Shown: positions 34,169-46,817 of the stretch, in pieces
How positions within the stretch are numbered: the first letter of the stretch is position 1
Layout: each line of letters begins with the position of its first letter
NCBI GenBank assembly: GCA_019055375.1
Contig: JAHQIW010001478.1
Span: forward strand, 22,546 to 86,545
Direction: 5' to 3'
Source of the DNA: Parelaphostrongylus tenuis
Lineage: Eukaryota; Nematoda; Chromadorea; Rhabditida; Metastrongylidae
DNA: 64,000 nt
The notes under the pieces: generated by a model
Databases searched by the model: none
Told to the model about the DNA's origin: nothing
What the model saw: the letters and a program-made list of their open reading frames with translations, nothing else
Program-made: the position numbers and the translations under genes

Positions 34169-37100
34169 CTTTTGTTCACCACTCAATTCTCTAAGTTATA
34201 TAAGCAACATCATAACACTGGCGAAAAAAGCAGTAGAAATACTGTGATTTCGAAGCATTTAGTAGCGTCAAAAAAGTGCAATCCTCTCAGCGTTTGAGTG
34301 CTTATTTTCAGAATTTTTGTCAAGAAGGTCGACAATCTTAGTGATGGCTTTCTCTAACATTCCGACGACCACAACAATCGTCGACTCTTTTCGTCAATTT
34401 TCACGATCCCATCTATTCTGGGGTTGTAAGTCTTGTATGATCCATGCGGTCATGCTTTTGTCACGCCATTCTAGGATTTTCCGGAAATATTGCTAGCTTA
34501 TACATTACAACGTCATTCATTGGTGTCAATTCAATTGTACCACAAGCAATGCACAATGGACCAGCATGAGTTGAACCCTCCCCTCCCCAATCCAGTGCAT
34601 TTTTTAAAGGTATACTCCTTGTACAAGGTATGCTAACGAGATACTAAGTAAGCTGTGATTAGGCCTTTGTTTTGTATGAAAAATAGTATTTCATCATTTC
34701 TGATGAAAAGACCGGTCGATTTTGAGTGCATGGCGCTGTTTCATTCACTAAGGACGAAATGTAATTAGCCTCATTATACAACGGCATACACTTAGATCAT
34801 CCTACAATACATCTAAATACTCTTCTCGCTATATTCTATCTTTTCTCCTCTACCTCATCGAATGCAGTGAAACACAGATGTTGCCACAAACGGTTGAATT
34901 CTCTGTCAATTGATATGTGGCCATAAGTTCTGTAGATTTCAAAATCATTGATATAAGTATGCTCTTGTCAAATTGATTTTGCTGTTATTATCGTTTTGTA
35001 GAGATAAACGCTGAGCTATTTAAGTTTGCGGTAGTTTGAAATTTGAAACGAGGCACTTCTCAACAAAGACGGTAACGAAGATTAAGAAGCGAAGCGTACA
35101 CATCGAGAGGGATTTCGCCAGCGGTTCTGAGTGCCGGTCGGTGCAGTGCATAATTAGACGCTTCAAATACTTTAACATAAACATACATGCCCTACACAGA
35201 AGAGCGCATCGATTGTGTGCTTACTGAGATATGAGATAACTGTTTCTACAATGCCTACATTTTGCGTTAATATCATGAGTACTGTCAACAGTGTATTGCA
35301 ATAGGATCTATGGTCGCCTAGTAATATTTCACACATCAACTCTACTATAATGAATTCATGCTATCTCCTCTTTCGAGGAAAGGCGTAGTTGATGGTATCT
35401 AAACACTCTTTCCCGTCCTGCAGTATGTTTTCAGAGTTAAGAAGACTGCTGCGCATATTATTAGTGTAGAAATACCTTCTTTTATTTATGCTACACCACG
35501 AGCTAATGGTCAGTCACAGAAGTGTCGTTCCCGATGTATACTAAAGTTGTATAACTAAGGTGATCTGCCGCGCAAAATTTGATCGTCTCGGGCTTCTCAA
35601 ATATGTGGCGCTTTAGTAATATGTACAGTGATATTTGAATGACAGTCAGCTTTGGCCCTATAGAGCCGCACTGAGACTTTTGCATTTTTGATTTAGGACC
35701 AGGCCAAACATACGACGCTTGGTTGCTGGCAGACCGATGTGCTGTGTTGCAGAAAGATAGATATTGAAAAAGGAGCGTTGGTAGTGAGATTAGTAACATG
35801 TAACCCTGGAAAAGTTAAAATGAGAGTTTATTTCCCTCTAACGTTCAAAGTTCTGCACATCACTCAATTCTACTGCAACTAAATTCAACTCATATATCTA
35901 TTACTCTGGTGTTGAGCTGATGGCAGAAACGAGAGAATTATCATTAAAATGATCACAGTGGAGTAGCAGCTGGCGACTATACCACAATTTCAAATATGAG
36001 CAACTTCAAACATGAAGACATTGCTAATAGACTCTGTGGCGTTGCAAGCCTTCTCAATTTTGTGTAAAGTTCCTAGAGCACTCATAGATTTAGCGCGTTT
36101 GGCAATCTTCTAGGGAGGCTATGAACTGCTCTAGTTATCCATAATTACAACCACTACTGTTTAGTAAGGAATTCAATCATGGATAGGATAGTGATTTGAG
36201 ACATCTGTATGAACGGCGGTGAATTCCGAAGACTATATCATATGTATATTGTTTGGAGATGCGTTAAGCAAGCAAAATCAGCAGAGTTTCATTATTCATG
36301 AAATAGGCCGGGATGTACGTGAGTCAGACTAAGAGGGTCGAATTTGTAAACTACATTATTCTATCCTTGGTCTCGTCATGACAGTCGATGGTAGATGTAA
36401 AGGTTTTCCTCCGCTTTGCATACCCATTTTCAGCTTTTTGAAGAAAAATTCATTTTCACTTTTTTTTATATATTCATAACTGTTCAATGGCTCAAATCTC
36501 AAGAATTTGAAAAGTGTAACTTTCTCCTGGAGGGAGGAGAAGGGGACGCGTGGTTGTGTGGTTGTAATGCTCATCGCGGAGCGCGCACGGCCTAGCCCTA
36601 CCCCTAGATCTCTCCAGCAATCAAAAACAACGCCCTTTGAAATTTTACAACAGGGCCGTTTTCGAGATTGCAACGAAGCTCGTTCAACCACAATTCCAAT
36701 TCGTTTAAGGAGAAGACGGAAAAAGAATTGGATGACTGGGATCCGTGCAGCAAAGAAAAAAAAATACTGCGATGACAGATCAAATGAAATAAAAGCAAAA
36801 ATTAAACAAATTGTTTTTAAAATGGGTTTTATATTACGCTGTAACATCAAAAGCAAAATTATAATCCACACATAAAGTTTTTTTGCCCGACACAGCTTTT
36901 CTTTAGACTTTCAATAACATTCTACAGCACAAATCACACCGGCTTCAATGATATTTTTTGATTTTGAATGGAGAAATTTTAGGGCCTTGTTACAGCTGAA
37001 AGAATATCGGGTTTCGTGCTCGGCGCGCATTTTCTACTCTGGTACGTGGATAGATTTCACAACGATGGCATCAAGCTTCTCGCTATCGGAACAGTGCAGT

Positions 37101-37466
37101 ATCGCCAAACAGTTTGTGAGTAGAAATAAACCTTGATTCGGTGTCCTTTTGAGAACCGACATTTCGCTTGTAGCACGAGATGTTTTTCTAAGAGATTAGC
37201 TGCTTTTATTCAAAAGTTAGTAGACTACAAATGCTTAAAAGAAGGAAGTTCACTGAAATCTGCGCAACATCTATAAGGAACTTGAGATGAAATAACTTGA
37301 TACCCATAGTTCTTTTTAGCTCACCAGGGATATGAGAAACGGCCCCTTTCGCTGGACGAGAATTTTCAAAAGAGTGCTAGCAATTTTTCGAAAGCTCGAA
37401 CCTTTGAATACTGCCTAAAGTGCCCTTTCAAAAGACCCACTTATAAGACCGTAGTATTCAAAAAAA

Positions 37467-37485
37467 ATATATATATATATATATT
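37467..37485. repeat. TA tract: empty site of the RTE in the other arm
   Basis: In the left arm 'gtattcaaaaaaa' and 'attctacaatg' are joined by a short uninterrupted TA tract. In the right arm the corresponding flanks are separated by RTE copy 7 (about 45698-48693). This tract is the pre-insertion state. Confidence 0.85.
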
Positions 37486-39393
37486 CTACAATGGCAGCGC
37501 GAATTTACAGTTACTTTGCTGAAAGCACGAAATGCACATAATTGTGTAGAGAAAATGCTGGAGTGTCAGAGCCGTACGTTCGCACGAGTTTTCTCAAAGG
37601 GAAAAATGAATTCTAACTGAGTAGTAAAAATTGTTATATATGTAATAATAGCGCCATCGTTCGATCACCGTGTTGAAAGTGCAAGCTAATTCCCTTCCTC
37701 TGCGCGCCTTCCGCAGCCTGTAGATTAGCCAAAAGACTCATGTTCGAGTATTCTACTAAATCCTGTTTTCCCCGTCATTTTGCAAAAAAACGGTGTTTCC
37801 ATAAAGTAAGCACAGCGGTGGAGTTGTTGAATCTTACGCTATCGAATGATTATTGGTAGTCTAAAGGATGAGGTCTGTCCTGTGAAAAATGTCATGTATG
37901 AGACCAAATGCTTTTTTCCGTCTGGAGCATTGAAAAGGAGCTTTCCTAAAAATAGTTACATAGCGCAGTATTTAGAGATTCAAGCTTTTGAATGATCACT
38001 GAGAGTGCGAAGGAAAGTTTTTGTAAAGCGAAACGGGTCGCTCATTCATGTGCTTCACGTTATCCAAACACGGTATATCCATATGCTACTCGTACATAGG
38101 CTTACGTTTCTTAGACTTAGCAGTGGGTATGTTTGGTAGGTCAAATGAAAATAGAACATCGAAGTATAGAAAAGTACAGTGTTTCTTTTACAATTCCCAT
38201 ACAAAAAAATCTACAACTCTCTAGCAGACTGAGAGAAGTTTTTGATCGAATAACGAAAATCAGCACGAAAAGTAGTGGTGCGTGTGAAGCACGATTTTAT
38301 TCCTTTTACTACAGTATTCTAAAGAAGCCTTTCTAATGACCAAATGCAATGTTCAAATCTCTTCGACATTTAAGCCATCAGAGTATTACTAACAGTCTAA
38401 GAAAAGAGCTCTATTCAGAGAGATTCAAGCGCGATGATGCACATTGTCTGTGAAGTAGTATATTATTCTCCGTACTACAGCACTGCAAGAAAGTCTTTCC
38501 AAAAAACAAGCACATTATTTGATGTTCCTAATTTTAGCTTCTAAATAGTTTATCTTCTTATCAACGGCACGGTCTGTTATTAATCCGTTACGAGCGTGCA
38601 GCGGTGCCACGGGGAGTTTTAAATCTCACGAGCAGCAATGGAAACAGGGGAATTTGCTGAACTGAGAAGAAATTTACGGGATTAAATGATACAATTTTGG
38701 AGAAGATCTTCCACAAAAACATCCGCATTTCAACGAGATCCACATTGCTGTGAAAGAGGACATGTTTCCACTGTTGTATGGCATTCATTTCTTCCTTTTT
38801 TATCTAAATTCTTGTGGTCATTCCTCAGCTGAAGGAATTCTAACTTTGTTTGTGATCGTGCCCTAGGCAGACCTTTATAAAACGTTCTGGCAATGAAAAA
38901 AGATAGTGTCTTGCTTTTGAGTGTCTTTTTCCCAAACTACACTGCAAATTTCTCTGTATCATATAGTAAAATTTTGATTGCAAAGAAAGTTTACCGCTGC
39001 AGAACAATGATTACTTGGCGATAAATTCCCTTGCAGTGACCACCACAATTTAAATTTCACAAAAGAATCACCATATCGTCATTGTAGGCCGCTCTTTCAA
39101 AGAGCGACCACGTCGCGTGTCGAAGATTTTACGTCGTTGTCAGGCGGTATGATAGTTTGGTGAAAACTCTTCGTCTAGCAAAGAAGGTTTCTTTGGATAG
39201 GCTTTCCAGACAACACAGAAGCATCAGCTATGGTTTACACGACGTCGGGGCATTACTGTCAGATGCGGAGCTTTAATGACTCAAACTTGCTAAGTAATAG
39301 TGTTTAATTTGGTGCCGCACAATAATTTAGGAGACGTGAATCGCCAGTATACAAATCACTTGCCAAAGAAATTGATGAATGAAAATGGTTTAC

Positions 39394-39597
39394 TCAGAGA
39401 TAACCATTGTGAGAAGCGAGACACTCGAATATCAAAGCAAATTGCCACTTATAGAAAGTAGCTGCGCAGTTGATGGAAAAAGTAGCCTGTGTAAGTACTT
39501 GATGAGGTGCGACAAGTGCATCTACGGTCGGTTGCTGGCTTGACTGGGAGGCTGTAAAACCATGTATAGTTTGTCCCTTGAACACACAAAATATCAC
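39394..39597 (-). pseudogene. Exon-like segment in the left arm, unknown
   Basis: The minus frame reads KGQTIHGFTASQSSQQPTVD, then ALVAPHQVLTQATFSINCAA, after a 'tgtgttcaag' acceptor-like stretch. The right-arm mirror (43521-43715) keeps IASQSGQQPTMDALVAPH but is frameshifted afterwards. The Gln/Ser-rich start has no family I recognise. The arms may carry pieces of one old gene, or this is chance conservation in a young duplicate. Confidence 0.25.
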
Positions 39598-40950
39598 TTT
39601 AGGCAGAATGATTTACCTCTTCACAAAAAGATTTGAACTATAAGTGCATCTCGAACTTCCAGAGAAACTACAGCCCGTCAGAACTTTGAGCGAGCGATTT
39701 AACTAGTCTGAACGCTAATAGCGAATGCAACGTTTTGAGATGTACAGGTCATGAAATTAGTCGAAATGTTTCCATCAACAAGCAGCGGGGAAAATGGCAA
39801 ACAATGAGCAGAAGCACGAAAGTGCCGGTGCCTGTGTACTTCCTGGAAAGAGATTCTGCTCATCGACAGCAACTCGCCTTATTGCTCCGCCATGTGATGC
39901 AAAAATAGAAGAGAAAAGGTAATAGATTTTCAATCACTGCAACACCTTTTCGAGCAAGATAGCGCCGACTTGTACACACCGGAACTCTGCACTGTCGCAG
40001 TGCGGTGGACAAAGCGATAGCAGTAGAAAATCGAGAAGAGAAACCAACGGGCCTGAGATTTTCTATCCACTCTCTCGAAAATATTATGCAAAAAGAACTT
40101 TCGATAAATACGCCGAACACACGAAATTGACTAAGCAGGCGGTAAACTCTTAAATTGACTAGTTTACAAAATTTTCTTCACAAATATTCTTGCATTACCT
40201 AATTAATGATATCAAACATATTTACACACGCCGTTAGGTGAGAGAATTTTCGATTGTACGGTGTTGTACACTCGATTGCTCCTAGCTGATAATCGTGAAA
40301 TACCACATTCTTCTTTTCCAGTATTTGTTGAGACCACCTCAAATTTCTATATGCCTGATAGTGATTTTCTGAGCCATGTATGCCCCCAGCCAAGAGCAAT
40401 CGACTGTACAACACAGCCCGCTAGTTTATTTTATCACTTAAGGCTGCATGTAAATATTCGCTTGCGCTTCCTCTATCTAAAGAGTAGATCTCCAAACATT
40501 TGACTGAACGAAAAGACACAGTGCGACTGACGAGGCTCCAAGGCCAAAACGCGTGTTTCGAATTCTATAAGAGCCCATAACAGACCACGTGCGTGGCTTA
40601 GAAGTGACTACCAGGCATAAGTTGAGCGTGGTCTCAAGTAGCACTCAAAACGAAAAAAATCAAATTTCTTTTGACCGCTCAGATCAATATTATCTCTGAC
40701 ATTTAATGGTGATAAAAACATAGTTGTAATCAAAAGACCGCCATTCTATTATCCTTGATAGTGATTATGTAAAGACGAAGAACAAATGCTTTGGCGCTGA
40801 CCATTTCCTGAAGAATGCGCCATGCAATCGCCTTCAAATTTCAAATTCGTTTAAAGTGAACGAATGAATATCAGGCTTTACAATGGCTCACAGTGGTGTC
40901 TCGATGAACGACTTAATGCTGCTTATTCTCTCAGACAAGCCTGAGACCAC

Positions 40951-42178
40951 TCTGGTACCTATCTGGGGACTCCGAAAAGATGATTGGTTTGGTGAGCTAT
41001 GGACGTGAGGTCATTCCATCGACCTTGTGTGCCATGCAGAACACCTCGAATAAGCGCCAAATGCGCTCCTAATGTCATAATATTCATTATTTGATAATAA
41101 TTTAGTGCTAATTAACAATGTAATAAATAATCATTTGTTGGTTAAATAATAAGATATTTGTACGGATTTTCAGAAACCTTTTGTAGTGTGATATGGAATT
41201 GCAAAGTAAGTTCAGGTTCAGGAGATACTTCACTATCAGCATGTATTCCTGAGTGGACATTTAGCGAAAGAGAAACATATTACATCCACAATATTTCAAA
41301 TCTTTTGGCGGTTTAGAAGTCGTCAGAGATTATTACTATCTTGCAGTTCGCATTTTTGTAAATGCTTACAGGCGAAATGTTTTATGGTTTTTGAATTGTT
41401 GTAGCCGAGTTGAATATTTTTTATTCTCAACAGGCACATTTTGTCCAGTTTTCGTGCATAGCTTTTTTTAGAACAAGTGCTTTCGATTTGTATTCCGAAG
41501 ACGAGGAATAGTCAATACAGGTGAATGGCAACCCTGTATTCTGTTATCACATACGATCACTGTCTTGAAGTCGTCCACATACGATCACTGTCCTGAATCT
41601 TCGCCGTTGGTTAGTTTTTATTAAGGCTGTGGATTATGAAATCGTAACACTGTTGCAGGTGGAAATCGTGTCACTATGAACAAGTGAATGCTTGCTTATT
41701 TCAGCTGTTGACGATGAAAATCGAAATATTCTGTACCGTTCGGAAATGCAAGCTGATTGCAATGTCGACAAGCTTCTCTTTACAAAAACGTTCCTGAAAA
41801 CGATGTTGTGAAGCTCTATGAAGGGTGGCTGAGTGCTCTTTTCAATTTCATAACTTTCGCTTCGAGTGTTTTCTCAAGACCACATCTCAAATTTCAAAAT
41901 GCCTTGCAGTCATTTTTGAGTCACGCATGCCAGTGGTCTGTCAAACAGGGATGACTTATAGAGCCCGATACACATGCTCTGATCTTGCGGTCTCGTCAGT
42001 CGAGCAGTCACCCTTTCTCTTCTTTTGCTAATCTCTGTGGGAGCTCCAGTCCCCACACTAAATTTTACACTCTGTTTCCAGTAAAAAACTCACCGGACAC
42101 AGAGTGTTGTGCACACGAATGCTCGTGGCTAGTATATTCAATATATCATAACTTTCGTTTCAAGTGTTTTCGTTTCGA
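40951..42178. other. Palindrome spacer with MITE piece
   Basis: About 1.2 kb not shared between arms. It holds an AT-rich stretch (about 41080-41170), a 20-base direct repeat 'atacgatcactgtc(t/c)tgaa' at about 41548 and 41581, and a foldback-MITE piece at 41855-42178 with its central hairpin at 42067-42107. The plus frames at 41757-42206 read through the MITE and are not credible genes. Confidence 0.7.
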
Positions 42179-43099
42179 GTGGTCACAGGCTTTTTTCAGG
42201 GGATAAGCAGCATTGAGTCGATACATTAAGAGGCCACTGCGAGCCGTCGTAAAAGCCTGATATTCATTCGTTCACTTCAAACGAATTTGAAAATTGAAGA
42301 CGATTGCATGGCGCGTTCTTCACAGAATGGTCAGCGCCAAAACATTTGTTCTTCGTCCTTTCATAATACTATCAAGGATAATAGAGTGGCGGTCTTATAA
42401 TTGTAACTATGCTTTTATCCGTTAAATGTCAGAGATAATATTGATCTGAGTGGTCAAAAGAAATTTGATTCCTTTCGTTTTAAGTGCTACTTGAGACCAC
42501 GCTCAAGCTATGTCTGGTAGTCACTTTTAAGCCACGCACGTGGTCTGTTATGGGCTCTTATAGAATTCGAAACACGCGTTTTGGTCTCGAAGCCTCGTCA
42601 GTCGCACTGTGTATTTTCGTTCAGTCAAATGTTTGGACTACTCTTTACATAGAGGAAGCGCAAGCGAAATATTATACGCAGCCTGAAGTGATAAAATAAT
42701 CGAGCGGGCCGTGTTGTACACTCGATTGCACTTGGCTGGTGGCATACATGGCTCAGAAATAGCTATCAGGCATATGGAAATCTGAGGTGGTCTCAACAAA
42801 CACTAGAAAAGTAGAATGTGGTATTTCACGATTGTCAGCTAGGAGCAATCGAGTGTAGCAACACCGTCGTTCTGAAGATTCTCTTATATAAAGGCGTGTG
42901 TAAATATGTTTGATATCATTAATCAAGCAATGCAAGAATGTTTGTTAAGAGAATTTTGTAAACTAGTCAATTTTAGGAGTTTACCGCCTGCTTAGTCAGT
43001 TCGTGTGTTCGACGTATTTATCCAAAGTTGTTTTTGTATATGATTTTTAGAGTGAGTGTATAAAAAATCTCGATCCCGTTGGTTTCTCTTTTCGATTTT

Positions 43100-43265
43100 C
43101 AGCTGCTATCGCTTTGTCCACCGTACTGTGACAATGCAAAGTTCCGGTGTCAACAAGTCGGTGCTATTTTGCTCGAAAAGGTGTCGCAGTGTTTTGAAAC
43201 GTATTACTTTTTCTTCTATTTTTGCATCACATTGCGGAGCAATAAGGCAAGTTGCTGTCGATGAG
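43100..43265 (+). pseudogene. Exon-like segment in the right arm
   Basis: Flanked by a good acceptor (cgattttcag before about 43102) and a strong donor (GATGAG|gtgagt at about 43265). One frame reads LLSLCPPYCDNAKFRCQQVG and then AILLEKVSQCF, with four cysteines. The mirrored sequence in the left arm (about 40040-39870) keeps most residues but has lost the donor and gained a TGA. Only another frame is open through to the donor, so the coding frame is uncertain. I recognise no family. It may be a relic of a gene captured in the arms. Confidence 0.3.
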
Positions 43266-45885
43266 GTGAGTCTCTTTCCAGGGAGAACACAGGGACCGGC
43301 ACTCTCATTGTTTGCTATTTTCCCCGCTGTTCGTTGACGGATGCATTCGTCTATTTTCATGACCTGTGCATCTGAAAACGTTGCATTCGTTATTAACGTT
43401 CAGATTAGCTAGAGTGTTTCCTCAAATTCGTGACAGGCTACAGTTTCTCTGGAAGTTCGAGGTGCACTTATAGTTTCAACCTTTTTGTAAAGCGGTAAAT
43501 CATTTTCCCTAAAGTGATACTTGTGTGTTCAAGGGACAAATTATAAATGGTTTTATAGCTTCGCAGTCAGGCCAGCAACCGACCATGGATGCACTTGTTG
43601 CACCTCACCTATACTTAAACGGGCTACTTTTCCCATTAACTGCGCAGCTATTTTCTATCATTGGCAATCTGCTTTGATATTTGAGTGTCTCGCTTCTCAC
43701 AATGCTTGTCGCTGAGTGAGCCATTCCCATTCATCAACTTCTGTGGCAAGTGATTTGTATACTGGCGGTTCACGTCGCCTAAATTATTGTGCGGCATCAA
43801 ATTGAACACTTACTTAGCAAATTCGAGTGATTAAAGCTCCGCATCTGATAGTAATGCCCGTACGTCGTGCCAACCATAACTGATGCCTTTCTGTTGTCGG
43901 GCAACCCTATCCAAAGAAACCTTTGCTAGAAAAAAAAATTTCCACTAAACTATCATACCACTTGACAACGACATAAAAATCTTCGGCACGCAACCAACGT
44001 GATCGCAAAGCGAAAGCGGCGGTCTACAATGACGATTTGGCGGTTCTTTTGAGAAATTTGAATTGTGGTAGTCACTGGAAGAGTTTTTATCGCCAAATAA
44101 TCATTTTTCTGCAGCAATAAACTTTCTTTACAATCAAAATTTTACTATATGATACCAAAAAATTTGCAGTGCAGTTTGGCAAAAGGACATTCGAAAGCGA
44201 AACACTATCTTTTTTCGCTGCCAGAACGTACTACAAAGGCCTGCCTAGGGCACGATTACAAATAAAGTCAGAATTCCTCCAGCTAGGGAATGACCACAAG
44301 AATGTAGAGAAAAAAGGAAGAAACGAATGTTATACAACAGTTGGAAACATGTTCCATTTCACAACAATGTGGATCTCGTTATAATACAAATGATTTTTCG
44401 ATATATAGGCGTTCTTTTAACTATAAAACTTTTCATAAAAGATCTTTTGTAAAATCTCATCATTTAAACCCGTTAATTTCTCCTCATTTCAACAAATTCC
44501 CATATTTCCATTGCTACGCGTGAGCTTCAAAACTCCCCGTGGCACCGCTGCACGCTCGTAACGGATCAAAAACAGATCGTGCCGTTGATAAGAAGGTAAA
44601 CTATTTAGAAGCTAAATTCACGGAAATCCAATAATATATTTGTTTTTTGGAAAGACTTTTTTTGCAGTGCTGTAGTACGGAGAATAATGTACTACTTCAC
44701 AGACAATGCGCATCATCGCGCTTCAATCTCTCTGAATAGAGCTTTTTTCTTGGACTGTTAGTAACACTCTGATGCTTAAATGTCGAAGAGACTTCAAAAA
44801 TGAATTTGGTTATTAAAAAGGTTTTTTTTAGAATAGTGTAGTGAAATAAATAAAATCGTGCTTCACACGGACCACTAGTTTTCGCGCTGATTTTCGTTAT
44901 TCGATCAAAAACTTTTCTCAGTCCTGTAGAGAGTTGTAGATTTTTTGTCTGGGAATTGTAAAAGAAACACTGTACTTTTTCATAGTTCGATGTTCTATTT
45001 TCATTTGACCTGCCAAACATAACCACTGCTAAGTCTAAGAAACTTAAGCCTATTCACGAGAGGCATATGGACCTACCCTATTGTGTTTGAATAACGTGAA
45101 GCAAATGAAGAGGCAACCCGTTTCGCTTTACAAAAACTTTCCTTCGCACTCTCAGTGATCATTCAAAAGCTTGAATTTTTAAATACTGCGCTATGTGACA
45201 ATTTTCCAAAAAAGCTACTTTTCAATGCTCTAGTAGAAAGAAAGCATTTGGTCTCACGCACGCGTTTTCTCACAGGACAGAACTCATGCTTTAGACTACC
45301 AATAATCATGCGATAGTGTAGGATTCAAACACTCCAACGCTGGGCTTACTTTATAGAAACACTGTTATCATGCAAAACGACGGGCAAAACAAGATTCATT
45401 CAAATACTCGAGCATTACTCTTTTAGCTAATCTACAGGCTGCGGGAGGTGCGCAGTCGAAAGGAATTTCGCTTTCATTTTCAACGCACTGATAGAACGAT
45501 GGTGCCATTAATACATATATAGGGCGACATTTATTATTCAATTAGAATTCATTGCTCCTCCGAAGAAAACTCGCACGAACGTATGACTCTGATACTACAG
45601 CATTTTCTCTACACATTTATGTACTTTTCGTGCTTTCAACAAAGTAATAGTAAAATCGCGCTATCATTGTAAAATATATACATATATAGATATATATCCC
45701 TCACGTTTAGAGCCTGGCAAGCTATACGTTGGGTATCAGAATGCCAAAAACAGTAAACAAATATGGGCCCCATTCCCCTGACCCCGAAAGAGCCCCTGGT
45801 ATGGCAGCGCCCATGTAGGACGAGTACGGAGAGGCTGCAAAAATCTCAGGGCGGAACTAGGCTGCCAAGATCGAAACGGACTAAA

Positions 45886-46584
45886 ATGACAATCTGTACC
45901 TACAACGCGAGAACCCTTGCTCACCAATTCGCTGTAGAAGATATATTGACTCAAGCAAGAAGAATAAGGTGCGACGTAATTGGCCTGGCTGAGACGAGAA
46001 AGCGCCATCCTTTTCACGCTGTCTATGATACCGGAGAAGAACTGTTCCTTGGAACATGCGATCGCAGAGGTGTCGGTGGCGTCGGCGTCCTCGTCAAATC
46101 GAATTTGACCGTGAGCATTGATTCGTTCGAACAACTAACAACCCGCATCGGGCGATTACGGCTGAAACGATGTGGTTCTATGCCGGCTTTGACCATCTTC
46201 GTTGCTTACGCACCAACATCAAGCTATGACGAAGACGAAGTCGACGCGTTCTATATGGACCTCGAAAAATTCTCCAGAGAAGATCATACATTCTTCGAGG
46301 TCATTGTCGGAGATTTTGACGCAAAAATTGCACATAGAAGAACGTCTGAAGAACGTCACATAGGAACCCACGGACTAGAATGGAATGAACAGGGTAAGAG
46401 GCTATCTGAGTTTATCATGACGACCCAAACCATCCATGGTAACTCGCAATTCCAAAAGCCTCTTTCTCAGCGATGGACGTGGGAGTCTCCCAATGGAAAG
46501 TACCATACCGAAATAGATCACATCATAGTAAATCGAAGGTTTTGCCTGACCGACGTTGCTATTGTTCCTAAGTTCTACACGTGA
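45886..46584 (+). pseudogene. RTE family B endonuclease, copy 7
   Basis: Starts at MTICTYNARTLAHQFAVEDI and runs GLAETRKRHPFHAVYDTGEE, VFVAYAPTSS-like strand, VIVGDFDAKIAHRRTSEE, WTWESPNGKYHTEIDHIIVN and ends at KFYT with TGA where other copies encode Arg just before the SDH motif. The GDFN loop has Asn changed to Asp. An upstream in-frame ATG at 45763 lies in the leader and is probably not used, because the family start is the MTIC methionine. Nearly the full domain is present, but the loss of SDH would abolish nicking. Confidence 0.85.
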
Positions 46585-46817
46585 TCGGATCATCGCCTCC
46601 TTCGCCCAACGCTCCGATTTTCGAGGAGAGGAGAGAAAGCCGCTAAATCCAAAAACGAAGTCCCAGAACTGCCATAAACTAGGATGTATTCAGACCATTA
46701 GTTGGCTCTTGGGAAGATACCATTGTCGACAACATCGACGAAGAATACGATAGACTGGTTGAATATCTTCACGTTAGCGCTATAAAAGTCGAGAGTCCTA
46801 AGGTCACGAAGAGACGC

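Larger units (their letters stand above)
34303..40950 (+). repeat. Left arm of a giant palindrome
   Basis: 6.65 kb whose reverse complement forms 42179-52017 once a 3.0-kb RTE insertion there is discounted. Matching anchors run the whole length: 34320 with 51955, 35036 with 51257, 36581 with 49582, the TA tract at 37467 with the RTE insertion site, 38160 with 45000, 39450 with 43650, 40040 with 43095 and 40930 with 42200. Identity is very high near 35.0-35.2 kb (one amino-acid change in 63 codons) and visibly lower in the inner parts. No intact gene is seen; open frames are short and unlike known families. Confidence 0.9.

Noticed and set aside
35503..35799. Frame conserved in both palindrome arms (CGS..P.LTVIQISL.ILLKRHI)
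   Set aside because: Substitutions fall at all codon positions and the start is not shared, so arm similarity alone explains it.
36507..36875. 122-codon basic plus frame with an overlapping 171-codon minus frame
   Set aside because: The mirrored right-arm sequence does not keep either frame; composition is biased by A-rich DNA and no family is recognised.
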